Assembly: GCA_963681975.1 (NCBI GenBank)
Contig: OY820613.1
Span: 3,945,926-4,009,925 of the forward strand
From: JANELJ01 sp024511395
GTDB taxonomy: Bacteria > Pseudomonadota > Gammaproteobacteria > GRL18
Direction: 5' to 3'
DNA: 64,000 nt
Positions 7,942-18,181 of the stretch are shown here, in pieces. The translations under genes and the position numbers were made by a program. The notes below the pieces were generated by a model. That model saw only the letters and a list, made by a program, of their open reading frames with translations, was not told the origin of the DNA and did not search any database. Each line of letters opens with the position of its first letter. Position 1 is the first letter of the stretch.

Positions 7942-9452
7942 AGTTCAACCTGAATAATACCGTTTTAAGTCTGACATCAAGCCAGGTTTAAAGCGGCTGA
8001 TTGTTCTGGTTTGATAAAATATCCCATCAAACCGGAAATAATTTTGAGCCACAAAAGCCGGAGCTTATTGAGGATCTTTCTTAAGTTATGACCAGCGGCT
8101 ACCATAACCACATTAATGGCATCACCGACTGCACCTTTGAGGTAGCAGCGGTCTAAACGGCCATCATTTTTCATATGACCAATTTCAGGCTCAATCGCAC
8201 TGCGCCGTTTTAATGCCTTTTTAATACTTCGGGTAACGCCTCGCTTCTGACCTGAGATAAAAACTTTAGTGTCTTTTACTTCATGTCCACGATAACCCCG
8301 GTCAACAAAGCATTGTTCCGGTTGTACGGCTGTAAACTGTTTTATCTGTTCCAGTTGTGGCAGCAAGGTATGTCCATCATAAGGATTGCCCGGACAACTT
8401 TGAGCGCCAATAACAAAGCCTTCCTTGTTAGTTACCGCGATACTGGCTTTAACTCCAAATTCATAAGGCTTATGAGCCTTGCTTTTACTGATACACTCGA
8501 CTTCCGGTGCATGTAAACTGTAAAGCTTGTTCTTACTGTGCTGCTCCTGCTCAATCAGTTTCTGAGCCTGTTTTAGAGCTACTTCAAACAGAGACTGAAT
8601 ATCAACAGAATAGTTGGGCAGTTGTCGTTCAATATCCCGTTTAACACGACCTAAACGGGATTTCAGTTTATTGTTCATTTTCTTCATGCGTTTAAACTGT
8701 TTTGCATGTGCATAACGACTGGCCATTAGTACATATTGCGGCCCAACCCGATTATAGTTCTGGCGCAGTTTAATACCGTGCTCTTTGGACAGTTTAACCA
8801 GGTTTTCTCTGGCTTTGTTCAGGAGCTTTGAATCGGTTGGAAAAGCGATGTTCTTTTCCTGTACGGTAGTATCTACCGTGACTTTCTTTAAACTGCCGGG
8901 CTTGATAGTTTTACTCTTTAGTCCGGCTTTAATGGTTTCAATCAGTAATTTTTCACTGCCTGATTTACCCGGCCGGTTACGCCATTTGGTCATGGTCACA
9001 GGGTGTATAGGCATTTTATGCTGAAAGTATTCTTCACCACAGAAATACTGCCAGTACGGATTTTCTGTCCAGCCTTTTACTACCTGTTCATCCGATAAAT
9101 CATGCAGGTGTTTCAGGTAATGCAATCCTGCAATCAATCGAGTGCGTATGGCAGGAGCACCTTTAGTGGATACAAACAAAGCGCCCCATTCTTTATCAGG
9201 ACTTTCCCGGTCTATGTGCGGTCTATGTGTTTTGATAACTTAATCAACTCATGGTTTATGTCCAGCATGTTTTCAAGGCGCATCCTGAACAGGTCTTCCT
9301 GAGGTATTTTTGGCTGTTTCTCTGGCTTCATTCTGGTCTGGAAATTTGCAAGGTAATAAGGCTTATTTTACCAAAAACCTGCAAATTTAACACCCATAAT
9401 TCGCCAATATTTCCTTATAAATCAATGTGCCATGATTTATTCAGGTCGGACT
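7942..9452 (-). mobile_element. IS5-family-like insertion sequence, copy 1 (defective)
   Basis: Bounded by 16-bp terminal inverted repeats: AGTTCAACCTGAATAA at 7942 and the reverse of AGTCCGACCTGAATAA ending at 9452. Length is 1511 bp, exactly 11 bp more than the 1500-bp copy at 42323-43822; the difference is a tandem duplication inside the transposase. The flanks (cttatat / aaatacc) show no matching target duplication. The element abuts the chemoreceptor 5' piece on one side and the group II intron on the other, which fits an IS-adjacent deletion. Confidence 0.9.
7977..9331 (-). pseudogene. IS5-like transposase inactivated by an 11-bp tandem duplication
   Basis: DDE transposase of the IS5 group (DUF772-like N-terminus, DDE_Tnp_1-like core). 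The intact copy at 42444-43787 encodes 447 residues; here the same ATG lies at 9331. Near codon 38 the sequence ACATAGACCGC is tandemly duplicated (about 9213-9234), shifting the frame. Only the last 400 codons (9179 to 7977) stay open, so the N-terminal DNA-binding segment is disconnected. The rest is near-identical to copy 2, e.g. VDTTVQEKNIAFPTD and ECFVDRGYRGHEVKD-type DDE regions, so the event is recent. Confidence 0.9.
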
Positions 9453-10813
9453 AAATACCGCAGTGATTTTATTTGTTTGTCACCTTTTTCTGTTACCGTA
9501 GTCGTGGCAAAAACCTATTTCCGGTTTCCAACAGATTTAAAGTAGCGATCTTTAATCCATCGTCTGCCTTTATTAGGGTGCCGCCGTTTCGCCCAACGCC
9601 ATAGTGCTTTAAATATCTGATAATCACACCATTTAAAGGCATCACTGGCAACAATATGTCGGTGATAATTACCCCAGCCCGCTATTTTGGGATTAAGTAA
9701 CATCAATAATACCTCCATTGTCACCATCTTGTGGCTATTTATGGTCTCTCGGATATTAGTCAGGAATGCCTTGATATTATCCTTTGAAGGTTTAATCAGT
9801 AACACACCTTTGTACTTTCGCACATTAAATCCAAGAAAATCAAACCCTTTATCAATATGGGTAATTTTGGTCTTTTCTACTGACAAGGCTAAGCCCCGCT
9901 TAGTCAAAAATTCCTCCACTACCGGTTTAACTTCATTCTCCAAAAATTCTCTTGAAATTCCCGTTACAATAAAGTCATCCGCATATCTTACAAAGTTCAT
10001 TTTGTACTTTCCTGCAATCTTCCAGTTAGACGGTTTGAACCGTTTCCTGAGTTCGCGTTCCAGTCCGTCCAGTGCCATGTTTGCCAGCATTGGCGAGATA
10101 ATACCACCTTGCGGTGTTTCCGCTTCTGTTGAAAACAAGCTTCTGGATTCCATAAAAGCGGCTTTTAGCCATTTTCTGAGTATGGATTTATCCATAGGGA
10201 TATTCTCCAGTAACCAGTCATGACTTATATTATCGAAACAGCCTGCAATGTCAGCTTCAAAAATCCACTGTGCAGAATTGGGTTTGTTGAGCGCATTGAA
10301 ACATCCAATGCTAGCATCCGCTGTTGAGCGGTGCACTCTAAACCCATAGCTATTCCAGTCAGCCAGTGTTTCCGATACAGGTTCCAGTGCCAGCTTATAT
10401 AACGCCTGCATGACCCTGTCTTTCATTGTCGGAATGCCTAAAGGTCTCTTTTTGCCGTTTTTCTTGGGAATATAAATTCTTCTTAATGGAGAAGGTTTAT
10501 ATCCTCTACGAACCAGATCCTTTATTGCGTGCCATTTAGCATCAGGGGTAGACCACGTTTTACCATCAATTCCTGGCGTTCGCTTTCCCCGATTTTCAGT
10601 TACTCGTTTAACCGCTAATGCTTTGCCACTAAACGAACGGGTTAACATCCTTTGCAGGTTTTTAACCTTGCGCCATTTGTTTTCCCGAACTGCCTTTGCG
10701 ATACGAACCTGCGTGCCATGAACCGTTTGATTGACCTCGTACCAGTTAATCTGGTGCCAGTTCTCATACGATCCGGAAAATGCAGGTACAACTTGTGGGG
10801 CTGCACTCATCAT
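9453..10813 (-). pseudogene. ltrA: Group II intron reverse transcriptase/maturase, nonsense-mutated and truncated
   Basis: Multifunctional intron-encoded protein: reverse transcriptase, RNA maturase and usually an HNH endonuclease. The open part (10813 to 9515) gives 432 residues with fingers/palm motifs, including PLGIPTMKDRVMQ, TPQGGIISPMLANM and the catalytic YADD (VRYADDFIV). A maturase X domain follows (GWGNYHRHIVASDAFKW). At codon 433 TAG stands where homologues have Trp (GNRK-stop-VFAT). The frame then continues (VFATTVTEKGDKQIKSLRY) until the IS cuts it at 9452. The DNA-binding and HNH domains are gone. The RT core looks intact and might still be translated. Confidence 0.9.
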
Positions 10814-10863
10814 GCTATTTTCCTTTTGAGTATTTGAAACTCTTGTTGGAGAATAGAAAGTGC

Positions 10864-10895
10864 CCCTTGTGGGGATATTTCTATCCTCACAAGGG
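10864..10895 (-). other. Intron domain IV hairpin just upstream of the maturase ORF
   Basis: CCCTTGTG and GGATA pair with TATCC and CACAAGGG around a short loop, about 50 nt before the maturase start. In group II introns the DIVa stem-loop overlaps the ORF ribosome-binding region and is the primary maturase binding site. The placement here fits that role. Confidence 0.6.
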
Positions 10896-13075
10896 TTTCT
10901 GGTTTAGATTCAATTTTTTTTCTTTTCAGACTAAAAAATTAAATCCGATTGGTTAAAACAGGCGCTCTCGCAATGAGAGACCATGTGGAAGTGGGCACCA
11001 TTTCCGGTTAGATTGTTTCCAATCCTATCCAGACCATTACAGTCTGGCCTTAGCTTTTTCCACATTCCTTTACCCGCATTCCTGTTGGCTCCCCTTACAG
11101 GTTACTTTCCAGTTTTCTGGAGAAATACGGGCTTACCGTGTTCCGCATATCCAACACAAACAATTTAGGCTCCTTTTTTCCACCGGTGGCTATAATGTCA
11201 GCGTATTCTAATTCTAAAGTAGAATAACCAGCGCACAGACAGGCCGTTGAGCATCATAAAACCTGTTCCACATTACGGTGTTTATCAAGGATTCACATTT
11301 GTTAGCCTTATTGTTTAGCCTGGTACCTCAGTCGTTTTGATACGAACGACATCCATTTTTTCACTTCACAGCAAAAGAGACTCAAGAGAGTGGTTACATT
11401 GTCAAGACGCTTAAGACAGAATTGTTACCAATAATGCCTCGTCCATAGGCTACAACCAGCTGAATGGTTGGTTCCTCTTATAAAATGCTTTATATGGAAC
11501 AATTGGATATACGGCTTACACCGTAAGTTTGGTTGTGATAAACCGTTTAGAATTAACCGGTTTATACACCATGGTGAGTATTCAGAATGAATACAGGTGA
11601 GAGGGTAGTTCTGTCAAGGAACCGATTGACTTTTTCACTCTATGTCAATCTCATGGTGGCGCTCAATCGCGCGGGGTTGCTTACATAATCCAGAAGGGTT
11701 TGACAAACCCTTCTGGACTTCATAGAATTTATACAAACCCTATGAATTCAAGCGCTTACGACTCGCGTCGCACACAGAAATTATGAGTGATGCCAGTCAT
11801 GGCCGGTTTGGCAGTAGAATTACCAATATTAATGTAGAAAAAGAACTGTATGATATGGCCTGGCATATTAATGATCTGCTGGATCAGATCGAACCTTTTT
11901 TCAGGGAAGTAAATACTACTTTTAACTCGGCTTCTCAGGGCAGGTTTTTTCGTAAAACCCAGCCGGAAGGGTTACATGGTGATTTTAAAGTTTCACTGCA
12001 AAATCTGAACCTGGCACTAGGAATTATGGAAAAAAATGCCGCTTATGTTAATCGCAATGACTTATTATCCCGTCTGAGTAATTTGAATATCAGTAAAATG
12101 CTCTCAAATCTGAAACTTAATCAGCAGGATATGAGGAATATTACTGAACAAATGTCCGGTGTGGTTGAAATAGCGAGGGAAAATGCCGATGATGTTGCCA
12201 GTGCTCAACAGGAACTAAAGCATATTGTTAAAGTGCCCAAAGAAGTAATGAATCGAGTGGATGTAACCAGTAATGCGATTGAAAGCCTGAATGAACACAG
12301 TGTAAGAATGAATGATGTCATTACCATGATTGCCGGTATTGCAGAACAGACCAATCTGCTGGTATTAAATGCGGCCATTGAAGCTGCGCGTGCCGGTGAT
12401 TAGGGCAGGGGCTTTGCCGTGGTGGCCGATGAGGTCAGAACTCTGGCAGCCAATACCAAGGATACGACCGATGAAATTACCACTATGATTGCGAGCATTA
12501 CCAGTGAAACGAAAAAAATGCTGGTGGATTCAGAACAGATGCGGGAAATGACTAATGAATCTCAGGAACAGATTAAGGCCTTTGAAAAACGTTTTACCAG
12601 CTTCTCTACAGCCACACAGACTACCTTAAATAAAATTTCCTATGCACAGAAGGTTAATTTTGCCTCCCTGGTTAAAGTTGATCACCTAGTCTATAAACAG
12701 AATGTCTATCTTGCCATGAGTCAGGGTCAGGAATCTGATGAGGCCAGAGCCGTTAGTGTGGATTATCATAACTGTAATCTGGGTAAATGGTATTACGAGG
12801 GTGAAGGACAGGAGTATTTCGGTCAGCTTCAGGCCTTTAAAGATCTGGAAAAACCACATTCCATGTCCATAAGGCAACCCATGCAATTATTGAATTAATT
12901 GGCCAGAACTGGGAGCAGGATAAGGTGGTTAAGGAGCAAATTGTGCAGGGCTTTGAAACGGTGGAAAATGCTAGTGATCAGGTGGTTCGTTTACTGAATA
13001 CTCTTGTTCATGAGCAGGAAAAAGCGGATCATTAAATACAGAAGTTCCTGAAAATCAGGCAAAAGAACTTACGTT

Positions 13076-13885
13076 TTAATTTCCGGTCATGCCTTCCTGA
13101 TAGGAAACCAAGGTAGAAACAAAGTCCGGTTTGCCTGGTTCTTCTTGAACAATTTTAACTGGCAGGTAATTCAGCTCGGGAGCGCACCACAGGGTAATAT
13201 TTTTGTCCTTCCTGTAACGGTGATGATAAATTTTCAGGGTTTTGTAACTGCCCAGTGAAGTATAGACTCTTTCTTCCCCAAGAATTTTAAAATCATACTC
13301 CTTAATGCGTCCGCCATCGGCAATATTCAGGCGAAATTCTTTATCCTGCCGGGTTTCATTATTTTGCAGAAAGAGCATCATGGCCAGCTGATAAGAGAGC
13401 TTGTCAACAGTGCTGTCTGGTATATCCATAACCCATTTACTGTTTTTGTGCTTGTGGTGATTGGTGACTTCTTTTTTATCCCAGTCAAACAGCAGTTCAA
13501 CATTGCGGCGGGTCGTATTGTTCCGTATCTGTAAAAAACTGTATTTCTGGGGATAAATTTTATTATCCCGGATCATGCCTTCGCTTTGTTCATTGCGGGT
13601 CTCATCTTTTTTAAAAGCCAGCAGACCAACGGGTATGGAATAGGATTTAAAATGATAGAAGACTTCGCTGTCATCTTCCTTGCCATTATCTTTGTTACTT
13701 AAGCTTAGGGAGTTAGTGACATTAATGCCTTCCAGTCCCATAGCGGTCACCATATAGATAGCGACAAAGGGTCTCAGAGTCGTGCCGGGATGTGAATGTG
13801 ACGCATCGGCTCTTAAGGTAGCTGAGGCGATACTAAAGAACAATAACAGCAATAGCGATAGTTTAGATAATAACATTTTGTTCAT
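13076..13885 (-). CDS. DUF3108-family periplasmic protein
   Basis: About 269 residues from ATG 13885, chosen because it overlaps the purN stop by four bases (ATGA) and opens a clear signal peptide (MNKMLLSKLSLLLLLFFS, cleavage near ATLRADA). The longer upstream reading runs inside purN. The mature part is beta-rich with the family pattern FVAIYMVTAMGLEG near the start, LFDWDKKEV in the middle and KTLKIYHHRY near the end. DUF3108 proteins are predicted periplasmic proteins without an established function. They often follow purN in gammaproteobacteria, as here. Confidence 0.85.
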   Translation of the reverse strand: MNKMLLSKLSLLLLLFFSIASATLRADASHSHPGTTLRPFVAIYMVTAMGLEGINVTNSLSLSNKDNGKEDDSEVFYHFKSYSIPVGLLAFKKDETRNEQSEGMIRDNKIYPQKYSFLQIRNNTTRRNVELLFDWDKKEVTNHHKHKNSKWVMDIPDSTVDKLSYQLAMMLFLQNNETRQDKEFRLNIADGGRIKEYDFKILGEERVYTSLGSYKTLKIYHHRYRKDKNITLWCAPELNYLPVKIVQEEPGKPDFVSTLVSYQEGMTGN

Positions 13886-14526
13886 ACCGGTTTGCCGTCT
13901 AATAAAACTTGGTTGCCGGATAATTGCAGCCGTTTTTCTGCAATCCATTGAATGACCTGCGGGTAGGCCTTATGTTCTTCTGCCAGTACTCGCTGTGCCA
14001 GTACCTGTTCTGTATCACCGGCCATTACCGGTACGGTTTTCTGCAAAATAACTGGGCCGCCGTCCAGTTTGGAACTGACAAAGTGAATGCTTAAACCATG
14101 CTCATTATCACCGGCTTCCAGTGCTCTGCGGTGGGTATGCAGGCCCCGGTATTTGGGCAATAATGAGGGATGGATATTAATCATTTTACCGTAATAATGA
14201 TTGACAAATTCATCGGTCAGAATACGCATAAAACCGGCCAGTACAATCAGCTCGGGCTGGTATTTATCAATGGTTTTAATTAACTGGGTATCAAAACTTT
14301 CCCGGCTGTCAAACTGGTGATGTTCAATGACTTCTGTAGGAATACCGGCCTGTTGTGCCCACTGCAGACCGTAGGCATCGGCCTTATTACTGATCACCGC
14401 CATAATCCGGGCATTAAGCCGGTCCTCGCTTATGCGGTCAATAATGGCCTGAAGGTTACTGCCGCTGCCGGACAGAAGGACTACAATCGGCAGGGCAGGT
14501 ACAGAGCTGTTGTTATCTTCTGTCAT
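13882..14526 (-). CDS. purN: Phosphoribosylglycinamide formyltransferase
   Basis: Transfers a formyl group from 10-formyl-THF to GAR, the third step of purine synthesis. The 214 residues contain VLLSGSGSNLQAI (phosphate-binding loop) and the catalytic INIHPSLLPKYRGLHTHRRA. Downstream the folate-site LDGGPVILQK is present. Its start overlaps the purM stop (TAATG) and its stop overlaps the DUF3108 start, so purM-purN-DUF3108 form a tight operon. Nothing looks broken. Confidence 0.97.
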   Translation of the reverse strand: MTEDNNSSVPALPIVVLLSGSGSNLQAIIDRISEDRLNARIMAVISNKADAYGLQWAQQAGIPTEVIEHHQFDSRESFDTQLIKTIDKYQPELIVLAGFMRILTDEFVNHYYGKMINIHPSLLPKYRGLHTHRRALEAGDNEHGLSIHFVSSKLDGGPVILQKTVPVMAGDTEQVLAQRVLAEEHKAYPQVIQWIAEKRLQLSGNQVLLDGKPV

Positions 14527-15563
14527 TAAATAATACTGACAGTGGGTTCTTCATTATCACTGGCTTCAATGGTGCCCAGAGTAAATACGGTTTCACCCTG
14601 TTGCTCAAGCAGTTCAATGGCCTGTTGTTGCTGCTCAGGCGCTACTACCACAACCATGCCGATACCACAGTTAAAGGTACGGTACATTTCAGTGGCTTCA
14701 ATATTGCCCTGTTCCTGTAACCAGTTAAAGACTTCAGGCCGCTGCCAGCTGTCTGACTGGATAACGGCCTGGGTATTGGCCGGCATGACCCGAGGCAGAT
14801 TTTCCAGTAGACCGCCGCCGGTAATATGGGAGAGGGAATGAATATCCACCTGCTGAGCCAGAGCCAGCAGGGATTTAACATAAATTCGGGTGGGTTCCAG
14901 TAAACGGTTGCCCAAGGTGTCACCGTCAAAAGCACTGTTTAAATCAGCCCCAGACACTTCTATGACTTTGCGGATCAGGGAGTAACCATTGGAATGCGGG
15001 CCGCTGGAAGCCAGTCCTAGCAGTATATCACCCTGACGGACTTTGGAGCCGTCAATGATCTGTTCTTTTTCCACAATTCCGACGCTGAAGCCGGCCAGGT
15101 CATAATCATCACCTTCATACATGCCGGGCATTTCTGCCGTTTCGCCGCCAGTGAGAGCACAACCGGCCAGTTGACAGCCTTCACTGATCCCTTTTATTAC
15201 ATCAGTAGCGGTATCCAGATCAAGATGACCGGTGGCATAATAATCCAGAAAGAACAACGGCTCGGCACCGGCAATAATCAGATCATTGACACACATGGCC
15301 ACCAGATCAATACCAATCGTATCATGTTTGCCGATGTTAAGTGCCAGTTTCAGCTTGGTACCTACGCCATCGGTACCGGAAACCAGTACCGGGTTTTTAT
15401 AGCGGTCCAGGGGCAGTTCAAACAGGGCGCCAAAACCGCCCAGTCCGCTTAATACGCCGGGCCGATGCGTGGCTTTGGTGAACGGCTTGATGTGTTCGAT
15501 TAGAGAATTGCCTGCATCAATATCAACCCCGGCATCACGATAACTGAGCGATTGTTTACTCAC
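14526..15563 (-). CDS. purM: Phosphoribosylformylglycinamidine cyclo-ligase (AIR synthetase)
   Basis: ATP-dependent ring closure of FGAM to AIR, the fifth step of purine synthesis. The 345 residues include SYRDAGVDIDAGNSLI at the N-terminus. ATP/Mg-binding segments VSGTDGVGTKLKLA and CALTGGETAEMPGMY are present, as is the ITGGGLLENLPRVMP stretch. The length is normal. First gene of the pur operon, divergent from the DUF2066 gene across 127 bp that should hold both promoters. Confidence 0.97.
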   Translation of the reverse strand: MSKQSLSYRDAGVDIDAGNSLIEHIKPFTKATHRPGVLSGLGGFGALFELPLDRYKNPVLVSGTDGVGTKLKLALNIGKHDTIGIDLVAMCVNDLIIAGAEPLFFLDYYATGHLDLDTATDVIKGISEGCQLAGCALTGGETAEMPGMYEGDDYDLAGFSVGIVEKEQIIDGSKVRQGDILLGLASSGPHSNGYSLIRKVIEVSGADLNSAFDGDTLGNRLLEPTRIYVKSLLALAQQVDIHSLSHITGGGLLENLPRVMPANTQAVIQSDSWQRPEVFNWLQEQGNIEATEMYRTFNCGIGMVVVVAPEQQQQAIELLEQQGETVFTLGTIEASDNEEPTVSII

Positions 15564-15690
15564 CTAGTACTCCTAGCTAGTGTAAATTAAAACAGGCATT
15601 ATACTGCAAACACAGTTATGGAATCCAGATGGATATACTCAGGAGGCATTTTTTGATACCCTATCGGGTCAGGTAATCTGGATAGAAAAT

Positions 15691-17052
15691 ATGAAATTAA
15701 ACTTATTATTACAGGGTAAACTGCACAGCCGCTTAGCGCTTCTGGCCGGGCTGATTTTCTTTAACCTGCTGGTCTGTGGCCAGGTGTTTGCTGGCAGTGC
15801 TGTCAAGCTGTATGAAGCCACCATTAAGGTCAGTGAAAATAAACCGGAAAAACAGTTTATTGAAGAAGCCTTTACCCATGTGCTGATAAAAGTTACCGGA
15901 CATTCAGATATCAGCGCCTCAACAGCTTATCCTGCTATGCTGGCCAAAGCCCAGGATGCTATTTCCCAGTTTCGTTATGATTTTAAAGCGCCTGAAACGA
16001 CTGACAGTGATGCAGACAACAATCCGGGACAAACCGATCTGCAAAAAGAACCGAAAAAAGAGAAATGGTTCTGGGTACGTTTTAATCCCGGTATGATTGA
16101 CAGCATGCTTAAACAGGCTCAGTTGCCGATCTGGGGCAGGGTGCATCCTAATACCCTGGTGTGGCTGGCCATGGATACGGGCGGTCAGCGGGCTTTGCAA
16201 AGTGAATATGAACAACCGCAAATATACCAAGCCTTAAAACAGCAGGCTGATGAGCGGGCTATTCCCCTAACGTTCCCATTTCTGGATCTACAGGATCAGA
16301 ATAATATTTCTGCCACGGATATCTGGGGTAATTTTAATGATGCCATTTTACTGGCTTCACGGCGTTACCAGTCCCAGGCAGTTTTAACCATCCGCCTGAT
16401 GCAGAATAAAAAAGGTGTCTGGAACAGCCAATGGAATCTGTTAATGTTGGGACAGGCGCAGAGCTGGCAATTACAGGATAAGGATCAGACACATTTACTG
16501 TCAGCCGGTATTGATGAGCTGGCGGATCGGCTGGCCCAGCAGTTTGCCCAGGTCAGCAGTGATACCGATAGTGCTAATGATGTGCTGGTGCAGATCAATA
16601 ATGTCAGCAACTTCCAGGAGTTTCAGGAACTGGATGATTACCTGCGTAATCTGGCCAGTGTTAAAGCACAGGGGCTGCTTATGACGCAGCAGGACAGAGT
16701 GGTTTATAAAATTACCTACCGGGGTAATAAAAACGCATTGATCCAGGAAATTCGACTGGGTGATATGCTCAATAGTGTTGAGCGTAGTCATAATAATAGC
16801 CTAGATGCAAACCTTAATGATGCACGGGAGTTTAAACCGGTCATTCTGGATAACAGCCATGAGCGGGGAAAAGGCCATGATCCGGGTTCAGCTCTGTCTG
16901 AAAGGGAAAAAGCCCTTAAATCTCTTGATGCAGGTACCTCCACTTCCATGGATAACCCCCAGGGACAGAATATTCAGGGACAAAACAATAGTACGGCGAA
17001 AAGATCATCCCGTACATTAATATCTGATCTGGAATACTGGCTGGTGCGTTAA
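15691..17052 (+). CDS. DUF2066 domain-containing exported protein
   Basis: 453 residues with an N-terminal hydrophobic segment (LALLAGLIFFNLLVCGQVFAG) that is a plausible signal peptide. The DUF2066 region follows with KLYEATIKVSENKPEKQFIEE and the later VWLAMD block. The C-terminal 90 residues are low complexity (N, Q, S, D rich). DUF2066 proteins are widespread in gammaproteobacteria beside purM and a PerM-like transporter, exactly this arrangement, but their role is not established. Native gene by composition and context. Confidence 0.85.
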   Translation: MKLNLLLQGKLHSRLALLAGLIFFNLLVCGQVFAGSAVKLYEATIKVSENKPEKQFIEEAFTHVLIKVTGHSDISASTAYPAMLAKAQDAISQFRYDFKAPETTDSDADNNPGQTDLQKEPKKEKWFWVRFNPGMIDSMLKQAQLPIWGRVHPNTLVWLAMDTGGQRALQSEYEQPQIYQALKQQADERAIPLTFPFLDLQDQNNISATDIWGNFNDAILLASRRYQSQAVLTIRLMQNKKGVWNSQWNLLMLGQAQSWQLQDKDQTHLLSAGIDELADRLAQQFAQVSSDTDSANDVLVQINNVSNFQEFQELDDYLRNLASVKAQGLLMTQQDRVVYKITYRGNKNALIQEIRLGDMLNSVERSHNNSLDANLNDAREFKPVILDNSHERGKGHDPGSALSEREKALKSLDAGTSTSMDNPQGQNIQGQNNSTAKRSSRTLISDLEYWLVR

Positions 17053-17101
17053 GATAACGCAACCACAGGGATAAATTTAAGGACTGTTTAAGGATTGAGT
17101 G

Positions 17102-18181
17102 ATGAGCGAATCACAAAAGTGGATGTTATTGTCCATAGTGCTGTTAATCGGCTGGCTGTTTTATCTGTTATCGCCCATATTAACACCCTTCCTGGTTGCG
17201 GCCCTGATTGGTTATCTGGGTGACCCCCTGGTGGATCGGCTGGAAGCCAGAAAACTGTCCCGAACCCTGTCCGTGACCATTGTCTTTGTAGTTTTTACTT
17301 CCGTTTTACTGCTAGTACTGGTGCTACTGGTACCGCTGCTCGAAAGCCAGATTATGGCACTGTATCGCAAGCTTCCGGATTTTATTGATTTTATTCAGCA
17401 GAAAGTTATGCCTTATATTCTGAATTTAACACATACTGATCCGGCTGATGGCGGACTGGATTTCTCAGGTTTTAAAATTGCCCTGCGGGAAAACTGGCAG
17501 AGCATTGGCGGACTGGCCGGGCAGGTGGTTAATTCTATTTCCCAGTCCAGTATGCTGATTTTGGCCTGGCTATCCAATATGGTTTTAATTCCCGTTATTG
17601 CCTTTTACTTTATGCGTGACTGGGATATTCTCATGGAAAAAATCGATCACCTTCTTCCTCGTCATATAGAACCTCTGGTAGCTCGTCTGGCTAGGGAATC
17701 AGATGAAGTACTGGCGGCATTTTTACGCGGTCAGCTGCTGGTTATGGCCTGTCTGGGCTTTATTTATTCCGTGGGATTGTGGATAGCCGGACTGGAGTTT
17801 GCTCTGCTGGTGGGGCTGCTGGCAGGTCTGGTCAGCTTTGTGCCTTACCTGGGATTTATTGTCGGCGTTCTGGCAGCTATTATTGCCGCCTTGATACAGT
17901 TTCAGGATCTGAGCCTGTTAATGCCCATTGAAATTGTTTTTGGTATCGGCCAGTTAATTGAAAGCCTGTTGTTAACGCCGTTGCTGGTGGGTGACAAAAT
18001 TGGTCTGCATCCGGTGGCCGTTATTTTTGCCATTATGGTGGGCGGTCAGTTATTCGGTTTTGTGGGGGTGCTGATTGCACTGCCGGTTTCAGCGGTTATT
18101 ATGGTATTACTAAGGTATCTGTACCAGTCTTATGTGACCAGCGGTTTATACGCTATTCAGACGCCCGGGCAGGACTCATAA
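17102..18181 (+). CDS. AI-2E family transporter (PerM-like)
   Basis: Polytopic inner-membrane protein of the AI-2E/PerM family, whose members export AI-2 or act as Na+/H+ antiporters; the substrate here is unknown. About eight hydrophobic helices are visible in 359 residues: two near the N-terminus, then an amphipathic soluble region (about 75-145), then clusters to the end. The family segment GLLAGLVSFVPYLGFIVG is present. ATG 17102 is used rather than GTG 17099. The gene ends directly before gshA. Confidence 0.9.
   Translation: MSESQKWMLLSIVLLIGWLFYLLSPILTPFLVAALIGYLGDPLVDRLEARKLSRTLSVTIVFVVFTSVLLLVLVLLVPLLESQIMALYRKLPDFIDFIQQKVMPYILNLTHTDPADGGLDFSGFKIALRENWQSIGGLAGQVVNSISQSSMLILAWLSNMVLIPVIAFYFMRDWDILMEKIDHLLPRHIEPLVARLARESDEVLAAFLRGQLLVMACLGFIYSVGLWIAGLEFALLVGLLAGLVSFVPYLGFIVGVLAAIIAALIQFQDLSLLMPIEIVFGIGQLIESLLLTPLLVGDKIGLHPVAVIFAIMVGGQLFGFVGVLIALPVSAVIMVLLRYLYQSYVTSGLYAIQTPGQDS

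Larger units (their letters stand above)
9453..11772 (-). mobile_element. Group II intron, 3'-truncated by the IS, inserted antisense in the chemoreceptor gene
   Basis: On the minus strand the intron opens near 11772 with GTGCGACGCGAG, a match to the GUGYG 5' consensus. A domain I-like segment with GCAACCCCGCGCG lies about 100 nt in. About 960 nt of structured leader precede the intron-encoded protein, whose frame starts at 10813. No domain V (GAGCC...GGTTC type hairpin) or domain VI is present after the ORF, because the IS begins at 9452. The element therefore cannot splice or retrohome. It is antisense to the chemoreceptor, so it could not have been spliced from that mRNA. The exact 5' boundary is uncertain by a few bases. 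Confidence 0.82.
7883..13035 (+). pseudogene. Methyl-accepting chemotaxis protein with CZB domain, broken by mobile elements and point mutations
   Basis: A chemoreceptor that would signal to CheA/CheW. The 5' piece is ATG 7883 to 7941 (MKPNIQPLDIERTLPE), then the IS and intron intervene. The 3' part resumes near 11773 (MSDASHGRFGSR) with a helical region and the signalling hairpin NLLVLNAAIEAARAGD. There TAG at 12401 replaces the conserved Gln of DQGRGF; the frame continues as GRGFAVVADEVRTLA. A chemoreceptor zinc-binding (CZB) domain follows (VDHLVY, HNCNLGKWYY). One base is missing near 12867, after which the frame reads HKATHAIIELIGQNWEQDK to the TAA at 13033-13035. No membrane helix is seen in what remains, so it may have been a soluble receptor. 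It has at least three independent lesions and is dead. Confidence 0.9.

Noticed and set aside
9687..10223. Plus-strand frame of 178 codons
   Set aside because: It is fully antisense to the reverse transcriptase, whose motifs are clear.
12401..12418. Programmed readthrough or selenocysteine/pyrrolysine at the MCP TAG
   Set aside because: The position is an invariant Gln (CAG), one base from TAG, and the same gene carries other clear lesions, so simple mutation is enough.
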